Source: JAJEEA01 sp965116765
Lineage (GTDB): Bacteria > Acidobacteriota > Vicinamibacteria > Vicinamibacterales > UBA8438
Assembly: GCA_965116765.1 (NCBI GenBank)
Contig: OZ220718.1
Location: forward strand, 434,001 to 498,000
Direction: 5' to 3'
DNA: 64,000 bases
Shown: in pieces, positions 24,971-33,872 of the stretch
Layout: every line of letters begins with the position of its first letter
Numbering within the stretch: position 1 is the first letter of the stretch
Translations under genes and position numbers: made by a program
The notes under the pieces: generated by a model
What the model was told of the DNA's origin: nothing
Seen by the model: only the letters and a program-made list of their open reading frames with translations
The model's database searches: none

Positions 24971-25504
24971 ATGACCAAGAGACTGTTCGTCCTGTCGATC
25001 CTTGCGGCGGCTGCCTCGGCTTGGGGCGTTCACGCTGCCCAGTCCGCGAACACGGAGGCGGCACCGGGCGGCGGGGCGCCCGCCGCGCTCACCGCCGACG
25101 ACCACGTCGAGATCCGGAACCTCGCCGGCCGCTACAGCCACGCCCTCGACCTCGGCGAGCCCGCGGCGTGGGCGGAGGTCTTCACCGAGGACGGCGTGAT
25201 GGAGATGGTGGCGCAGGGATACGAGATCGCGGGCGACGCCCTGAGGTCGCTGGCGAGGGACGGCGAGCCGTCCGGCAGCCGGCACATGCCGTCGACGTTC
25301 GTCATCGACGGCGCCGGCGACGAGGCGACCATGCGCTCGTACGTCACCGTCGTCAGCACCCGCGACCCCGCCCGCATCGTCTTCCAGGGCCGCTACGAGG
25401 ACCGCTTGCGCCGCGTCGACGGGAAGTGGCGCATCGCGCGCCGCCGGATACTCACGGACTGGATCGATCCCGTGGTCGCGGCCGGCGTCTCGAACGCTCC
25501 CTGA
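24971..25504 (+). CDS. Exported SnoaL-like/NTF2-fold protein
   Basis: 177 aa with a signal peptide (LFVLSILAAAASAWGVHA) and a SnoaL-like domain: EIRNLAGRYSHALDLGEPAA, WAEVFTEDGVMEM, SRHMPSTFVIDG, FQGRYEDRLRRVDGKWRI. This NTF2-like cone fold covers hydroxylases, isomerases and dehydratases of small molecules, so the reaction cannot be given. It begins 25 nt after the propeller-CMD gene with a GAGGGACG site and probably belongs to the same transcript. Confidence 0.75.
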   Translation: MTKRLFVLSILAAAASAWGVHAAQSANTEAAPGGGAPAALTADDHVEIRNLAGRYSHALDLGEPAAWAEVFTEDGVMEMVAQGYEIAGDALRSLARDGEPSGSRHMPSTFVIDGAGDEATMRSYVTVVSTRDPARIVFQGRYEDRLRRVDGKWRIARRRILTDWIDPVVAAGVSNAP

Positions 25505-25601
25505 CTCCGGCACGGCTCTTGCTCCCGCATCGTGCTGCGATGGCGCGGTCACGTGACCGGTCTGCGGTCCGTCGCTGCCGTCGAATGGGGGAGCGGGGGT
25601 C

Positions 25602-25892
25602 ATGCAGAGCGAGCAACTGGAACAGCGTATGGAAGAGCTCGAGCTTCGGGTCGATCGGATCGAGCAGATTCTGCCGACCCTCGCGACGAGGGACCATGTT
25701 TCCGATGCGATAGCGGCATCGGAGGCGCGCATGCGCGCCCACGTTTCCGACGCGGTCACCGCGTCGGAGCAACGCCTGCGCACCCACTTCGACGTGGTCG
25801 CCGAAGGCCTGCAGCACCAGATTCGGCTGGTTGCCGAAACTGTCGCCGCCCTCTCGGAATCCGTCGCCGCCGTCTCCGAACGGCTGCGGTAG
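25602..25892 (+). CDS. Small coiled-coil protein
   Basis: 96 residues, almost entirely heptad-like: QLEQRMEELELRVDRIEQIL, then repeated segments RDHVSDAIAASEARMRAHVS and SDAVTASEQRLRTHF, and a final ETVAALSESVAAVSERL. No signal or catalytic motif. I do not recognise a family; it resembles short stretches of helical bundle or tail-fibre-like proteins. Its stop codon TAG shares its last base with the first base of a dispersed hairpin element. Confidence 0.6.
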   Translation: MQSEQLEQRMEELELRVDRIEQILPTLATRDHVSDAIAASEARMRAHVSDAVTASEQRLRTHFDVVAEGLQHQIRLVAETVAALSESVAAVSERLR

Positions 25893-25971
25893 GAGTCTGC
25901 GCCGTGGAACGGCGCGGACTCCTGGAGGGTTGGTTGGGCGCCGAGCGGAGCCGACGGCGGCGATTGGCGGG
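25892..25971 (+). repeat. Dispersed hairpin element, full copy
   Basis: GGAGTC-T-GCGCCG / TGGAA / CGGCGC-G-GACTCC (25892-25922), a 13-bp stem with one G-U pair, then a linker and GCCGAGCGGAGCC, GGCGGCGATTGGCGGGC. It begins on the last base of the stop codon of the preceding gene and sits in a convergent gap next to a second hairpin (25982-26012). Confidence 0.8.
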
Positions 25972-25981
25972 CGACCGCGGG

Positions 25982-26012
25982 GGGCGGCTCGCGGTGCGTC
26001 CGCGAGCCGCCC
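25982..26012 (-). terminator. Perfect 13-bp hairpin after the Oar-like receptor gene
   Basis: GGGCGGCTCGCGG-TGCGT-CCGCGAGCCGCCC, a perfect stem with a 5-nt loop, 14 nt beyond the receptor stop codon on the minus strand. It has no T tract; it could act as a terminator for both convergent genes. Confidence 0.6.
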
Positions 26013-26026
26013 GCGACTCCTCCTCC

Positions 26027-28945
26027 TCAGAACCCGTACCGGATGCCCGCCTGGAACTGCCGCGGATAGCCCCCGGCGAGGAGCCGGGTCGTCACGAGGT
26101 AGCTGCCCGACCGCCGGTCGCCCGACGGGTTGACCCAGTTCACGCGGTTGGTCGCGTTGAAGAGCTCGCCGAAGATGTCGACGGTCTGCTCGCCGCTCCC
26201 CCGGAAGCGGTAGCCGAAGCGCAGGTCGAGCTGGAAGTAGTCGGGCCCGTAGGCGCCCCGGAGCCCCCCCGCGTTGTCCACCGAGATCGCGTTCTGCCCG
26301 GCGCCGCTGTAGGTGCCCGCCGGCAGCGGGTCGACCAGCTGTCCGTTCATGTCCGGATCGAAGTTGCTGTCGTGGATCGTGAACGGCGTGCCGCTCATGT
26401 AGCGGGCGACGGCGCTGAGGGTCACGCCCCCCGTTCCCGGTATCTCCATCTGCCCGCTCAGGGTCAGGAGGTGGCGCCGGTCGTACTGGCTGGGCCCCCA
26501 CAGCAGATCGAGGTTGCGGTTCTCCATGACCTGGGCCACGTTCACCTCGTCGTTGGGGTCGCCGTCGTTGTTGCCCCGCGCGTAGCCGAGGGTGTACGCC
26601 ACGCGCGCGCTCCAGTTGTCGGCGTAGCGCTTCTCGATCTGGAAGTTGAGGCCGTCGTAGGCCGAGCTGGCGTTGTTCTCGATGATCCACACGTCGCTGG
26701 CGAACGGCGCGATCCCCAACTGGTCGGCGAGCCCCATGAAGTCGACCCGGGTGATCGGGTCCGTCCTGTTCGTCCCGGCCCGGACGCGCGGCGTGAGGTT
26801 GTAGCGCAGCGGGAGGTCGCGGCCCCAGAGCTTGACGTAGTCGACGCCGAACGAGACCTGGGGGCTGAGCTCGCGCTCGTAGCCGAACGACACCGAGTCC
26901 TGGTGGGCGACGGGGCGATTGGGGGTGTCCAGCCACACCGCCCCGAAGTTCCGGAAGGACGAGCCGATGGGCACGGCCTGGGCGATGAGGTCGCGGTTCA
27001 GGGTGGGCCCGTTCATGAGCAGGGGGTGAGTGGGGAACATCCCCTGGCTCGGACCCGGATCGATGTCGTCGAGCGGGAAGTCGACCTGCTGCGACGTGGC
27101 GTAGACCCCGCGGCGGACGAAGTTCTCGAAGCGGTTGACCCAGAGCCGCTCGTAGAAGCGGCCGAAGCCGCCGCGGATGACCGAGTTGGCGCCCGCGTCG
27201 TAGGCGAAGCCCAGGCGCGGCGCGATGTTGTTCTTGTCGACGGGGTAGGCGTCGGGGTCGTCGAACAGCGGGTTGAAGAACGCCTTGATGGGGGCGATGT
27301 GGACGTCGTAGCGCACCCCCAGGTTGAGGGTCAGGTCGTTGATGCGCCACTTGTCCTGCAGGAACAGCCCGCCCGAGTGCACCGACGTGAACGGCCGGTC
27401 CGGCACCGGCATGCGTATCGTCAGCCGCTCCGGGTAGGTGAACGGGTCGCTCGCGTCGAACGGCATGTCGCTCGCCATCTGGAAGACGCCGTTCATCGCG
27501 ATCTGGTCGACGCGCCGGTGCTGGGCGTTGTTGTACTGGATGCCGAACTTGAAGTCGTGGTCCCCGCCGTCGGTCGGCACGAACCAGCTGAAGGCGTTCT
27601 GGAACGCGTAGGATTGCATCTTGCGGTCCAGCGCGAACGAGTCGGCCTGGGTGATGATGCCGCTCTTGAGCAGGATGGTGGGCGGCTCCAGGGTCTGGTC
27701 GTTCGTGTCGTGGTACCCCAGCGAGCCCCAGTTGGGACGCTCGTAGGTCCACGACGCCCGCATGGTGTTGACCGCGTTCGTGCCGACGATCCAGTTGTAG
27801 GTCCCCACCAGGGTCCAGTCGTCGTCCCGCTCGTTGGTCACCGTCTCCTGCGTGCGGTTGCCGGCCGGGTTGCCGTTGGTGGGCTGGTGGTCCCAGAGAT
27901 AGCGGATCGAGTAGTTGTGATCGGAGTTGATCTGGTCGTCGAAGCGGAGCAGGTAGTTGTCGAAGTTGGATTCCTGCACCCCCGTGAAGCTCAGGTCCGG
28001 CCGCTCGGGATAGAAGCGGCTCTCCCCGAGGTCGAGATCGAGGCGCTCGTAGCTGAAGAAGAAGTGGGCCTTGTCCTGCACGACGGGGCCGCCGATGGTG
28101 CCGCCGAGCTGCCGCAGCGCCGTGTCCGGCTTCTCGCCGCCCCGCTGCTTGACGAGGAAGTCCGGCGCGGTGAGGGCCGCGCTCGTGTAGAAGCCGAACG
28201 CGCTGCCGTGGAACTCGTTGGTCCCCGTCTTGCTGATGGCGTTGACGACCCCCGAGGTGGCCGACTCGTACTCGGCGTCCATCTGGTTGGTGACGACCTG
28301 GAACTCGGCCACCGACTCGAGGGCGGGCTTGGCCTGCGACTGGCCCCCGCGCAGGTCGTCGTTGTTGGCCCCGCCGTCCAGCATGAACATGATGCCGGTC
28401 TGGTTCTGGCCGTTGATGCGCACCCCGGACGAGCTCGGGCTGCTCGACGGCGTCAGCTGCACCCCGGGCAGGAGGGCGATGAAGCTCGTGAAGTTGCGGC
28501 TCGACGACGGCAGGTCCCGCAGCTCCTCGGTCGAGACGTTGCCGCCGACCTGGGCCGAGGTGAGGTCGACGAGCGGCGACTCCCCGGTGACCGTCAGCGA
28601 CTCCTCGAGCGCCCCGATCTGCAGCGAGAGGTCGATCTGCACGGTCGGCCCGACCTGCAGGACGATGTTCTCGGTGTTGAGCTCGCGGAAGCCCGCGAGC
28701 CGGGCGGTGAGGGTGTAGGGTCCGGGCTGCAGGCTGGCGAGCAGGTACTCGCCCTCGGGTCCGGTGATGGTCTCCCGGAACGTGCCCGTATCCTCGTGGG
28801 TGGCGAGGACGGTCGCGCCCGGAAGGACGCCACCCTGCTCGTCCGAGACGATGCCGCGAATCGCGGACGTTCCCTGCGGGAAGGCCGGCGTGGCCAGGGC
28901 GCAGGTCAGAAGGACAGCGAGCGATGTGACGACGACAGTACGCAT
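26027..28945 (-). CDS. Oar-like TonB-dependent receptor with carboxypeptidase-regulatory domain
   Basis: Outer-membrane protein of 972 aa. Signal peptide (VVVTSLAVLLTCALATPAFP), an N-terminal carboxypeptidase-regulatory-like Ig domain (AIRGIVSDEQGGVLPGATV, PGPYTLTARLAGF), a plug domain (VSTEELRDLPSSSRNFTSF, INGQNQTGIMFMLDG, SATSGVVNAISKTGTN) and a long beta barrel ending in the aromatic terminus GIRYGF. Such receptors are abundant in Acidobacteria and import or export large substrates. Start ATG 28945, behind GGAGGTGG. Its promoter faces the copper cluster across 360 nt. Confidence 0.9.
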   Translation of the reverse strand: MRTVVVTSLAVLLTCALATPAFPQGTSAIRGIVSDEQGGVLPGATVLATHEDTGTFRETITGPEGEYLLASLQPGPYTLTARLAGFRELNTENIVLQVGPTVQIDLSLQIGALEESLTVTGESPLVDLTSAQVGGNVSTEELRDLPSSSRNFTSFIALLPGVQLTPSSSPSSSGVRINGQNQTGIMFMLDGGANNDDLRGGQSQAKPALESVAEFQVVTNQMDAEYESATSGVVNAISKTGTNEFHGSAFGFYTSAALTAPDFLVKQRGGEKPDTALRQLGGTIGGPVVQDKAHFFFSYERLDLDLGESRFYPERPDLSFTGVQESNFDNYLLRFDDQINSDHNYSIRYLWDHQPTNGNPAGNRTQETVTNERDDDWTLVGTYNWIVGTNAVNTMRASWTYERPNWGSLGYHDTNDQTLEPPTILLKSGIITQADSFALDRKMQSYAFQNAFSWFVPTDGGDHDFKFGIQYNNAQHRRVDQIAMNGVFQMASDMPFDASDPFTYPERLTIRMPVPDRPFTSVHSGGLFLQDKWRINDLTLNLGVRYDVHIAPIKAFFNPLFDDPDAYPVDKNNIAPRLGFAYDAGANSVIRGGFGRFYERLWVNRFENFVRRGVYATSQQVDFPLDDIDPGPSQGMFPTHPLLMNGPTLNRDLIAQAVPIGSSFRNFGAVWLDTPNRPVAHQDSVSFGYERELSPQVSFGVDYVKLWGRDLPLRYNLTPRVRAGTNRTDPITRVDFMGLADQLGIAPFASDVWIIENNASSAYDGLNFQIEKRYADNWSARVAYTLGYARGNNDGDPNDEVNVAQVMENRNLDLLWGPSQYDRRHLLTLSGQMEIPGTGGVTLSAVARYMSGTPFTIHDSNFDPDMNGQLVDPLPAGTYSGAGQNAISVDNAGGLRGAYGPDYFQLDLRFGYRFRGSGEQTVDIFGELFNATNRVNWVNPSGDRRSGSYLVTTRLLAGGYPRQFQAGIRYGF

Positions 28946-29100
28946 GGGATCCACCTCCAGTGGAAGCACGGACCAACGCTGCCGACCGCACGACCGCCGA
29001 CCGAACATCCTTCAGCGCGTCTATCTCTCTCTCGTCGCTGTCAAGGCACTGTTCCCTGGACAATTCCTCCTGGCGAAAGCGGCTGCTGTGAACCGGTGTT

Positions 29101-29119
29101 GCGGTACAAGGCGTACCGC
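29101..29119. promoter_or_regulatory. Operator-like palindrome in divergent region 28946-29305
   Basis: The 360-nt gap between the Oar-like receptor and the copper cluster holds GCGGTAC-AAGGC-GTACCGC, a perfect 7-bp inverted repeat with 5-nt spacer. A TTGCGG that overlaps its left arm and an ATTCTC 17 nt later could be a weak promoter for the plus-strand genes. The regulator is not encoded nearby. No other feature is visible in the gap. Confidence 0.4.
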
Positions 29120-29305
29120 CCATTCTCGCACCGATCTCCCCGCCGTACTGCACAAATCGGCCCGCCGGGGGCGGCGCGTCTTCGGGGAAGGTCGCCGCTC
29201 GTCCGGTTCCATTGCGACATCGGTCGATCGGCGACCCGGGTCAGAATCCAGGCGCAGCACGATTTGCGGGAAGCGCTGGCGATCAGCTACGATTGGACTA
29301 TTGCC

Positions 29306-29704
29306 ATGGGTTCCGTTCGACCCTTCCGCACGGGCACGGTTGCCGCCGTCATCGCCTGGAAGCTCACGGTCCTGGCGCTGCTGCCGGCCGCGCTCTGCTG
29401 CCGGGCCGCGATGGCCGCGGACGGGAGCGCGGTGCTCGCGTGCTGCGAGGGCGGCGAGCACGGGGCGATGTGTCCGCTGAAGCGCGGGCATGCCGACGAG
29501 ACGGACCCCCCGCCGGACCAGCCGCGCATGGCCGGCTGCGGCAACCTCGACGACGCGCTCATCGGGCTGCTGGGCCTCACCGGCTTCACGCCCGACTCGT
29601 TCGAGCTGACCGCCGACCCCGCCGCCGCCGACCGCGTCGCCGACCGCGGCCAGGCCGCCGACTCCTTCGTCGGCCTTCTCGGCCCGCCGCCTCCGCGGGC
29701 CTGA
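29306..29704 (+). CDS. Small exported Cys-rich protein at head of copper cluster
   Basis: 132 aa with an N-terminal signal (AAVIAWKLTVLALLPAALCC) and several cysteines and histidines early on (CCRAAMA, LACCEGGEHGAMCPLKRGH), a possible metal-binding set; the C-terminal part (FTPDSFELTADPAAADR) is Asp/Ala-rich. I do not recognise a family, though small proteins of this kind often precede copper transport genes. Start ATG 29306. The next gene, a TonB receptor, starts 123 nt on, so cotranscription is likely. A periplasmic copper carrier role is inference only. Confidence 0.6.
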   Translation: MGSVRPFRTGTVAAVIAWKLTVLALLPAALCCRAAMAADGSAVLACCEGGEHGAMCPLKRGHADETDPPPDQPRMAGCGNLDDALIGLLGLTGFTPDSFELTADPAAADRVADRGQAADSFVGLLGPPPPRA

Positions 29705-29827
29705 CCCTGCTCGCACCGTTTCCCGTTCCGTTCGCAATTCACGGTTCGTTGCGCCTTCCCGCAGGCGGCGTCCGGGGCGCTCGCCCGTTCGACGCCCCGG
29801 CGAGGGGGTGCACCAGGGAGGTCCGAG

Positions 29828-32329
29828 GTGTACAGGGTCTGTTTCGTCGCGCGCAGAGGGGGCCGTCCCTTCCGCGCGTTGCTGCCGGCGCTCCTGTCGG
29901 CGAGTCTGGCCGTTTCGGCCAGCCCGAGCGCACAGGAACGGGGGACGGTGGCCGGCTCGGTGACTGACGCGCAGGGGCTGGCGCTGCCCGGCGTCGCCGT
30001 CGTCCTTCACACCGTCGAGCGCGACTTCGTGGCGTCGACGGTCACCGATCGGGGCGGCGCGTTCGCGCTCGACGGCCTGCGCGCCGGCGACTACGTGCTC
30101 GCGGCGAGCCTGCTCGGGTTCTCGCCGCGCGAAGAGCCGGTCACCGTCGGCCCGGGCGGGGTCGACGTCGCGATCACCCTCGCGGTGGGGTCGTTCGCCC
30201 AGGAGGTGAGCGTCAGCGCCCTCATGCCCGAGGTGGCGACGGAGCTCGTCGCGCCCGCGTCGGAGATCGAGCGTCGCGTCGTCCAGGACCTCGCGCAGTC
30301 GCTTCGAAGCCACCCGGGGGTGACCGCGCTCCGCCGCGGGGCGATCAACCTCGACCCGTCCGTCCGCGGGCTCTACGCCGAGCAGATCGGCGTCTTCGTG
30401 GACGGGACCCGCACGTTCGCGGCGGGCCCCGCCCGCATGGACTCGGCCCTGAGCCACGTCAGCCCCCACGCGCTGCAGTCGCTCCGCGTGGTGCGGGGGC
30501 CGTATGCCCTGACCTGGGGCGCCGGCGCCCTCAGCGCCGTCCAGGCCGAGACGTTCAAGCCCGCGTTCGGCGCCGGCGGCTTCCAGGTCGGCGGCCGCGC
30601 CGGCTACAACTACGGGAGCAACGGCGGCGCCAACGACGGCTTCGCCAGCCTCTACGGCAGCTCGGATCGGGTGCGGTTCACCTTCCAGCACAACACCCGC
30701 ATCGGCGGCGATTACACCGACGGCGCCGGCGACACGGTCGAGGGCGAGTACGAGTCGTTCGACACGCGCTGGGACCTCGGCGCCCGCCTGGGGCCGCGGA
30801 CGCTGCTGGAGTACAGCGGCGGCTTTCAGCAGCAGAACGACATCGACTATCCCGGGCGCCTGCTCGACGCGACGTTCTTCGAGACGCATTCGCACGCGCT
30901 GGCGTTCTCGCACGCGCCGGCCTCGGGGGTCCTGACCGAGCTCGCGGGCCGGGCCTACGTGAACCGCAAGGACCACCTGATGAACAACGACGGCAAGCCG
31001 ACGGCGGTGCGAGACCGCCGGCGGACGCCGCCGTTCCCCATCCGGGTGCACCTGCCCGCGTCGTCGGACACCGTCGGCGGCCGCTTCCACGCCGCCCTCG
31101 CGACGGGTCCGCTCCGCTACAAGCTGGGGTTCGACGCGTACCGGCTTCGGCAGAGCGCCACGCAGACCGTCAGCGACCGCGATACCGGCGACGTCCACCA
31201 CGACCGGCATCCGGTGTGGCCCGACGCGACCATGACCAACGCCGGGGGCTACGCGCAGGTGCTCGTCGACCGCGGGCGGAGCACCGTCGGGGCCACGGTG
31301 CGGGTCGATCGGGAGCAGGCCGGGGTGGGGCCGGTGACGTCCTTCTTCGCCCGCAACGCCATCCCCGAGTACGCGCTGCACGAGGTGCGCGGCCACTTCC
31401 ACTGCGTGACGGCGCGGTGCATGACCCCGACGCACGGACAGGGCATGCATGATCACGGGATGCACGACCACGGCACGCACGACGAGGGGCACGGCGCCGC
31501 GATGCTCGTGTCGGGCGATCGGTTCGCGCAGACCAACACCAGCGTCAGCGCCGCCGCCAACGCGAGCCTGCGCCTGACCGACAAGTGGCAGGTCACGCTG
31601 GGGGTGGGCCGGGCCGTGCGCAACCCGTCGGCGCTGGAGCGCTTCGCCGACCGGTTCCCGGCCGTCAAGTTCCAGACCGCGGCGGAGTTCGTCGGGAATC
31701 CGCATCTCGTGCCCGAGAAGAGCCTGGAGCTCAACGCGGGCACGACGCTGCACGTCGGCGAGGCGACCCTCGCCCTCGACGTCTTCGTGCGCAACGTCGA
31801 CGACTACATCACCGTGGCCCACGACCCCAACCTCGCGCGGCGCCTCCCGCTCAGCCCGGACCAGCTCTTCCGCTACGTGCAGGCGGACGCCGCGCGCTTC
31901 GCCGGGTTCGACGCGACCGCGACCTCCGCGGTGGGGCCGTGGATGGACGTGCGGGGCGGCTGGTCGTACGTGCGGTCCGAGGACCTGCTGTTCGACGAGC
32001 CGCTGTTCGGGGTGCCGCCCTTCGAGCAGGTGTACGCCCTCGACGTGCACAATCCGGGGAGGACGCGCTGGGTGGAGCTGCTGGTGACGAACACCGCCGC
32101 GCAGAAGCGCGTCGCCTCGGCCCGGCTCGAGGCGCCGACCGACGGCTGGACCACGATCGACCTGATGGGCGGCGTGCGGATGCGCGAGGGGCTGACGCTG
32201 CGGGCCGGCGTGCAGAACCTGACCGACCGCTACTACGTCAACCACCTGAACTCGTTCAATCCGTTCACGCGCCTGCGGATCGCCGAGCTCGGCCGCAGCG
32301 TCTACGTCGGCACGGAGATGGGGTTCTGA
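29828..32329 (+). CDS. TonB-dependent receptor, probable copper receptor with His-rich loop
   Basis: Outer-membrane receptor of 833 aa. A signal peptide leads into a carboxypeptidase-regulatory-like domain (GTVAGSVTDAQGLALPGVAV), a plug (DLAQSLRSHPGVTALRRGA, QIGVFVDGTRT, RVVRGPYALTWGAGALSAVQ) and a barrel ending in GTEMGF. Residues about 535-556 form an extracellular-loop-like cluster rich in histidine and methionine (GMHDHGMHDHGTHDEGHG), and the CopC/CopD genes follow directly. Together these point to copper uptake in the manner of OprC/NosA receptors. The start is GTG 29828 with AGGGAGG upstream. Confidence 0.85.
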   Translation: MYRVCFVARRGGRPFRALLPALLSASLAVSASPSAQERGTVAGSVTDAQGLALPGVAVVLHTVERDFVASTVTDRGGAFALDGLRAGDYVLAASLLGFSPREEPVTVGPGGVDVAITLAVGSFAQEVSVSALMPEVATELVAPASEIERRVVQDLAQSLRSHPGVTALRRGAINLDPSVRGLYAEQIGVFVDGTRTFAAGPARMDSALSHVSPHALQSLRVVRGPYALTWGAGALSAVQAETFKPAFGAGGFQVGGRAGYNYGSNGGANDGFASLYGSSDRVRFTFQHNTRIGGDYTDGAGDTVEGEYESFDTRWDLGARLGPRTLLEYSGGFQQQNDIDYPGRLLDATFFETHSHALAFSHAPASGVLTELAGRAYVNRKDHLMNNDGKPTAVRDRRRTPPFPIRVHLPASSDTVGGRFHAALATGPLRYKLGFDAYRLRQSATQTVSDRDTGDVHHDRHPVWPDATMTNAGGYAQVLVDRGRSTVGATVRVDREQAGVGPVTSFFARNAIPEYALHEVRGHFHCVTARCMTPTHGQGMHDHGMHDHGTHDEGHGAAMLVSGDRFAQTNTSVSAAANASLRLTDKWQVTLGVGRAVRNPSALERFADRFPAVKFQTAAEFVGNPHLVPEKSLELNAGTTLHVGEATLALDVFVRNVDDYITVAHDPNLARRLPLSPDQLFRYVQADAARFAGFDATATSAVGPWMDVRGGWSYVRSEDLLFDEPLFGVPPFEQVYALDVHNPGRTRWVELLVTNTAAQKRVASARLEAPTDGWTTIDLMGGVRMREGLTLRAGVQNLTDRYYVNHLNSFNPFTRLRIAELGRSVYVGTEMGF

Positions 32330-32390
32330 GGCGTGCCCGCCGGCGCGCACGACCCCGGCTCGGAAGACACGGAGAAAGGAGAATCGAACG

Positions 32391-32756
32391 ATGCGCACGA
32401 TGAAGACCGTCGGTTGGTGTCTCGCGCTGGTCGCCGCGTCCGTCGCGTTGGTCGCTGCCCACATGGCGGTGCAGAGGACGATGCCGGAGGCCGACGCGGT
32501 GCTGTCGGAGTCTCCGCAGCACATCCGGATGTGGTTCACGCAGTCGCCCGACCCCGTCATCAGTCGGCTGACCCTCCAGAGTGCGGACGGCGACGTGACC
32601 TTGGGGAAGACGGAGGTGCGGGACGACAAGTCGCTGATGGCGATGCTGCCGTCGAAGCTCGCGGCCGGCGACTACACCGTGAGATGGCGGACGGCCGGCG
32701 ACGACGGACACACGCAGCGCGGGGAGTTCGCGTTCACGGTGCGCGCCGCCGAATGA
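32391..32756 (+). CDS. CopC-domain periplasmic copper-binding protein
   Basis: Short CopC protein (121 aa). Cleavage of the signal peptide (CLALVAASVALVAA) would leave an N-terminal His, the usual first copper ligand; the rest keeps the CopC pattern EADAVLSESPQHIRMWF, LAAGDYTVRWRTAGDDGH and GEFAFTV, whose His in DDGH is the second typical ligand. It starts behind AAAGGAGAA and is followed by CopD, the standard partner for moving copper across the inner membrane. Confidence 0.88.
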   Translation: MRTMKTVGWCLALVAASVALVAAHMAVQRTMPEADAVLSESPQHIRMWFTQSPDPVISRLTLQSADGDVTLGKTEVRDDKSLMAMLPSKLAAGDYTVRWRTAGDDGHTQRGEFAFTVRAAE

Positions 32757-32894
32757 CCTGGAACGATGACGCCCTCGGCTCCCGGCTGAAACCGATTCGC
32801 CGTCGGACGGCGGTCGGATCGGCCCGGAGACCGCCCGCGGGGCCGATTCGGGCGCCAAGGGGGCCGGAGCCCACGACTTGAAGGGCTGGGTGTC

Positions 32895-33812
32895 ATGGAC
32901 GGCGAATCGTTCGCGCTGCTCCTGCTCGCCGGCGCGAAGTGGGTCACCTACCTCGGGTTGATGGGGCTGACCGGCGCCGTCGCGGTCAGCCGTCTGCTCA
33001 CGCTTGCGACCGGCGTCGTCGAGCCCCCGGGCGGCGCCGTCGACCGCCGGCTCCGCCTCGTCGCCTCGGTCTCCGCGGTGGTCCTGGTTCTCGCCGCCGC
33101 CGCCCGCCTCTACGCGCAGACGTGGTCCGTGTTCGGGCTCGACGAGCCGGTCACTCTCGAGCTCGTGCGCCTCATCGGCGTCGAGAGCCGGTGGGCGGGC
33201 GGTTGGCAGCCCCAGGCGGGCGCCGCCGTCCTCGCCGTGGTCGGCGCCGCCTGGTGGACCCGGCGGCCACGGAGCGGCTGGTGGCTGACCGCGCTCGCGG
33301 CGGCGGGCGCCTGGATCACGCTGCCGCTGACCGGTCATGCCGCGAGCTTCGATACCTGGTTGCCGCATCTCGCCCAGGTCGCCCACGGGGTCGGCGCAGG
33401 CCTGTGGGTCGGCGCCCTGGCCGTGGTCGTCGCCGTCGCGTCGCCCGTTTGCCGGGAGCCGCAGGGACCGGGGCGCTTCGCCTATCTCGTACGCCGCTTC
33501 TCGCCCATGGCCTTCGCCGCGGTTGCGACGATCGCCCTCTCCGGCGTCGTCACGGGGGTGTTCTACCTCGCCTCGGTGGATGACCTGTGGGTCACCCCCT
33601 ACGGGCGGGCCCTGCTCCTCAAGGTCGTCCTCTTCCTGGCGACGGGCGCCGTCGGGGCCTGGAACTGGCGTCGGCTCACGCCACGGCTCGGCGATGCCTC
33701 CGGCCCGGGCCGTCTGCTGCGCTCGGCGCGCCTGGAGCTGCTCCTGGCCGCGGCCGTGCTGCTCGTCACCGCCGTCCTCGTGCACCTGGCGATGCCGCGC
33801 GAGATGATGTAG
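32895..33812 (+). CDS. CopD-family copper transport membrane protein
   Basis: 305-aa integral membrane protein with about eight hydrophobic helices. Typical CopD features include LPLTGHAASFDTWLPHLAQV, AHGVGAGLWVGALAVVVAV and ALSGVVTGVFYLASVDDLW ... YGRALLLKVVLFLATGAVGA. It acts in the inner membrane and should pair with CopC from the previous gene. The helix histidines (GHAA, PHLAQVAHG) are plausible copper ligands. It ends the copper cluster 61 nt before a convergent toxin-antitoxin pair. Confidence 0.88.
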   Translation: MDGESFALLLLAGAKWVTYLGLMGLTGAVAVSRLLTLATGVVEPPGGAVDRRLRLVASVSAVVLVLAAAARLYAQTWSVFGLDEPVTLELVRLIGVESRWAGGWQPQAGAAVLAVVGAAWWTRRPRSGWWLTALAAAGAWITLPLTGHAASFDTWLPHLAQVAHGVGAGLWVGALAVVVAVASPVCREPQGPGRFAYLVRRFSPMAFAAVATIALSGVVTGVFYLASVDDLWVTPYGRALLLKVVLFLATGAVGAWNWRRLTPRLGDASGPGRLLRSARLELLLAAAVLLVTAVLVHLAMPREMM

Positions 33813-33872
33813 GGCGGGGCTCCCGCCGGTTCGGGCCGACGTGGCGCTGGCGGCGTGACGAAAGCGGTTTCA

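Noticed and set aside
25532..29305. Very long plus-strand open frame antisense to the Oar-like receptor
   Set aside because: Its codons are the mirror of the receptor gene, the translation is Arg/Val/Glu-rich without domains; only the final part from ATG 29306 looks like a real protein.
29021..32629. Minus-strand open frame of about 1200 codons opposite the copper receptor
   Set aside because: Composition is that of an antisense frame in high-GC DNA; the plus-strand receptor has signal, plug and barrel features.
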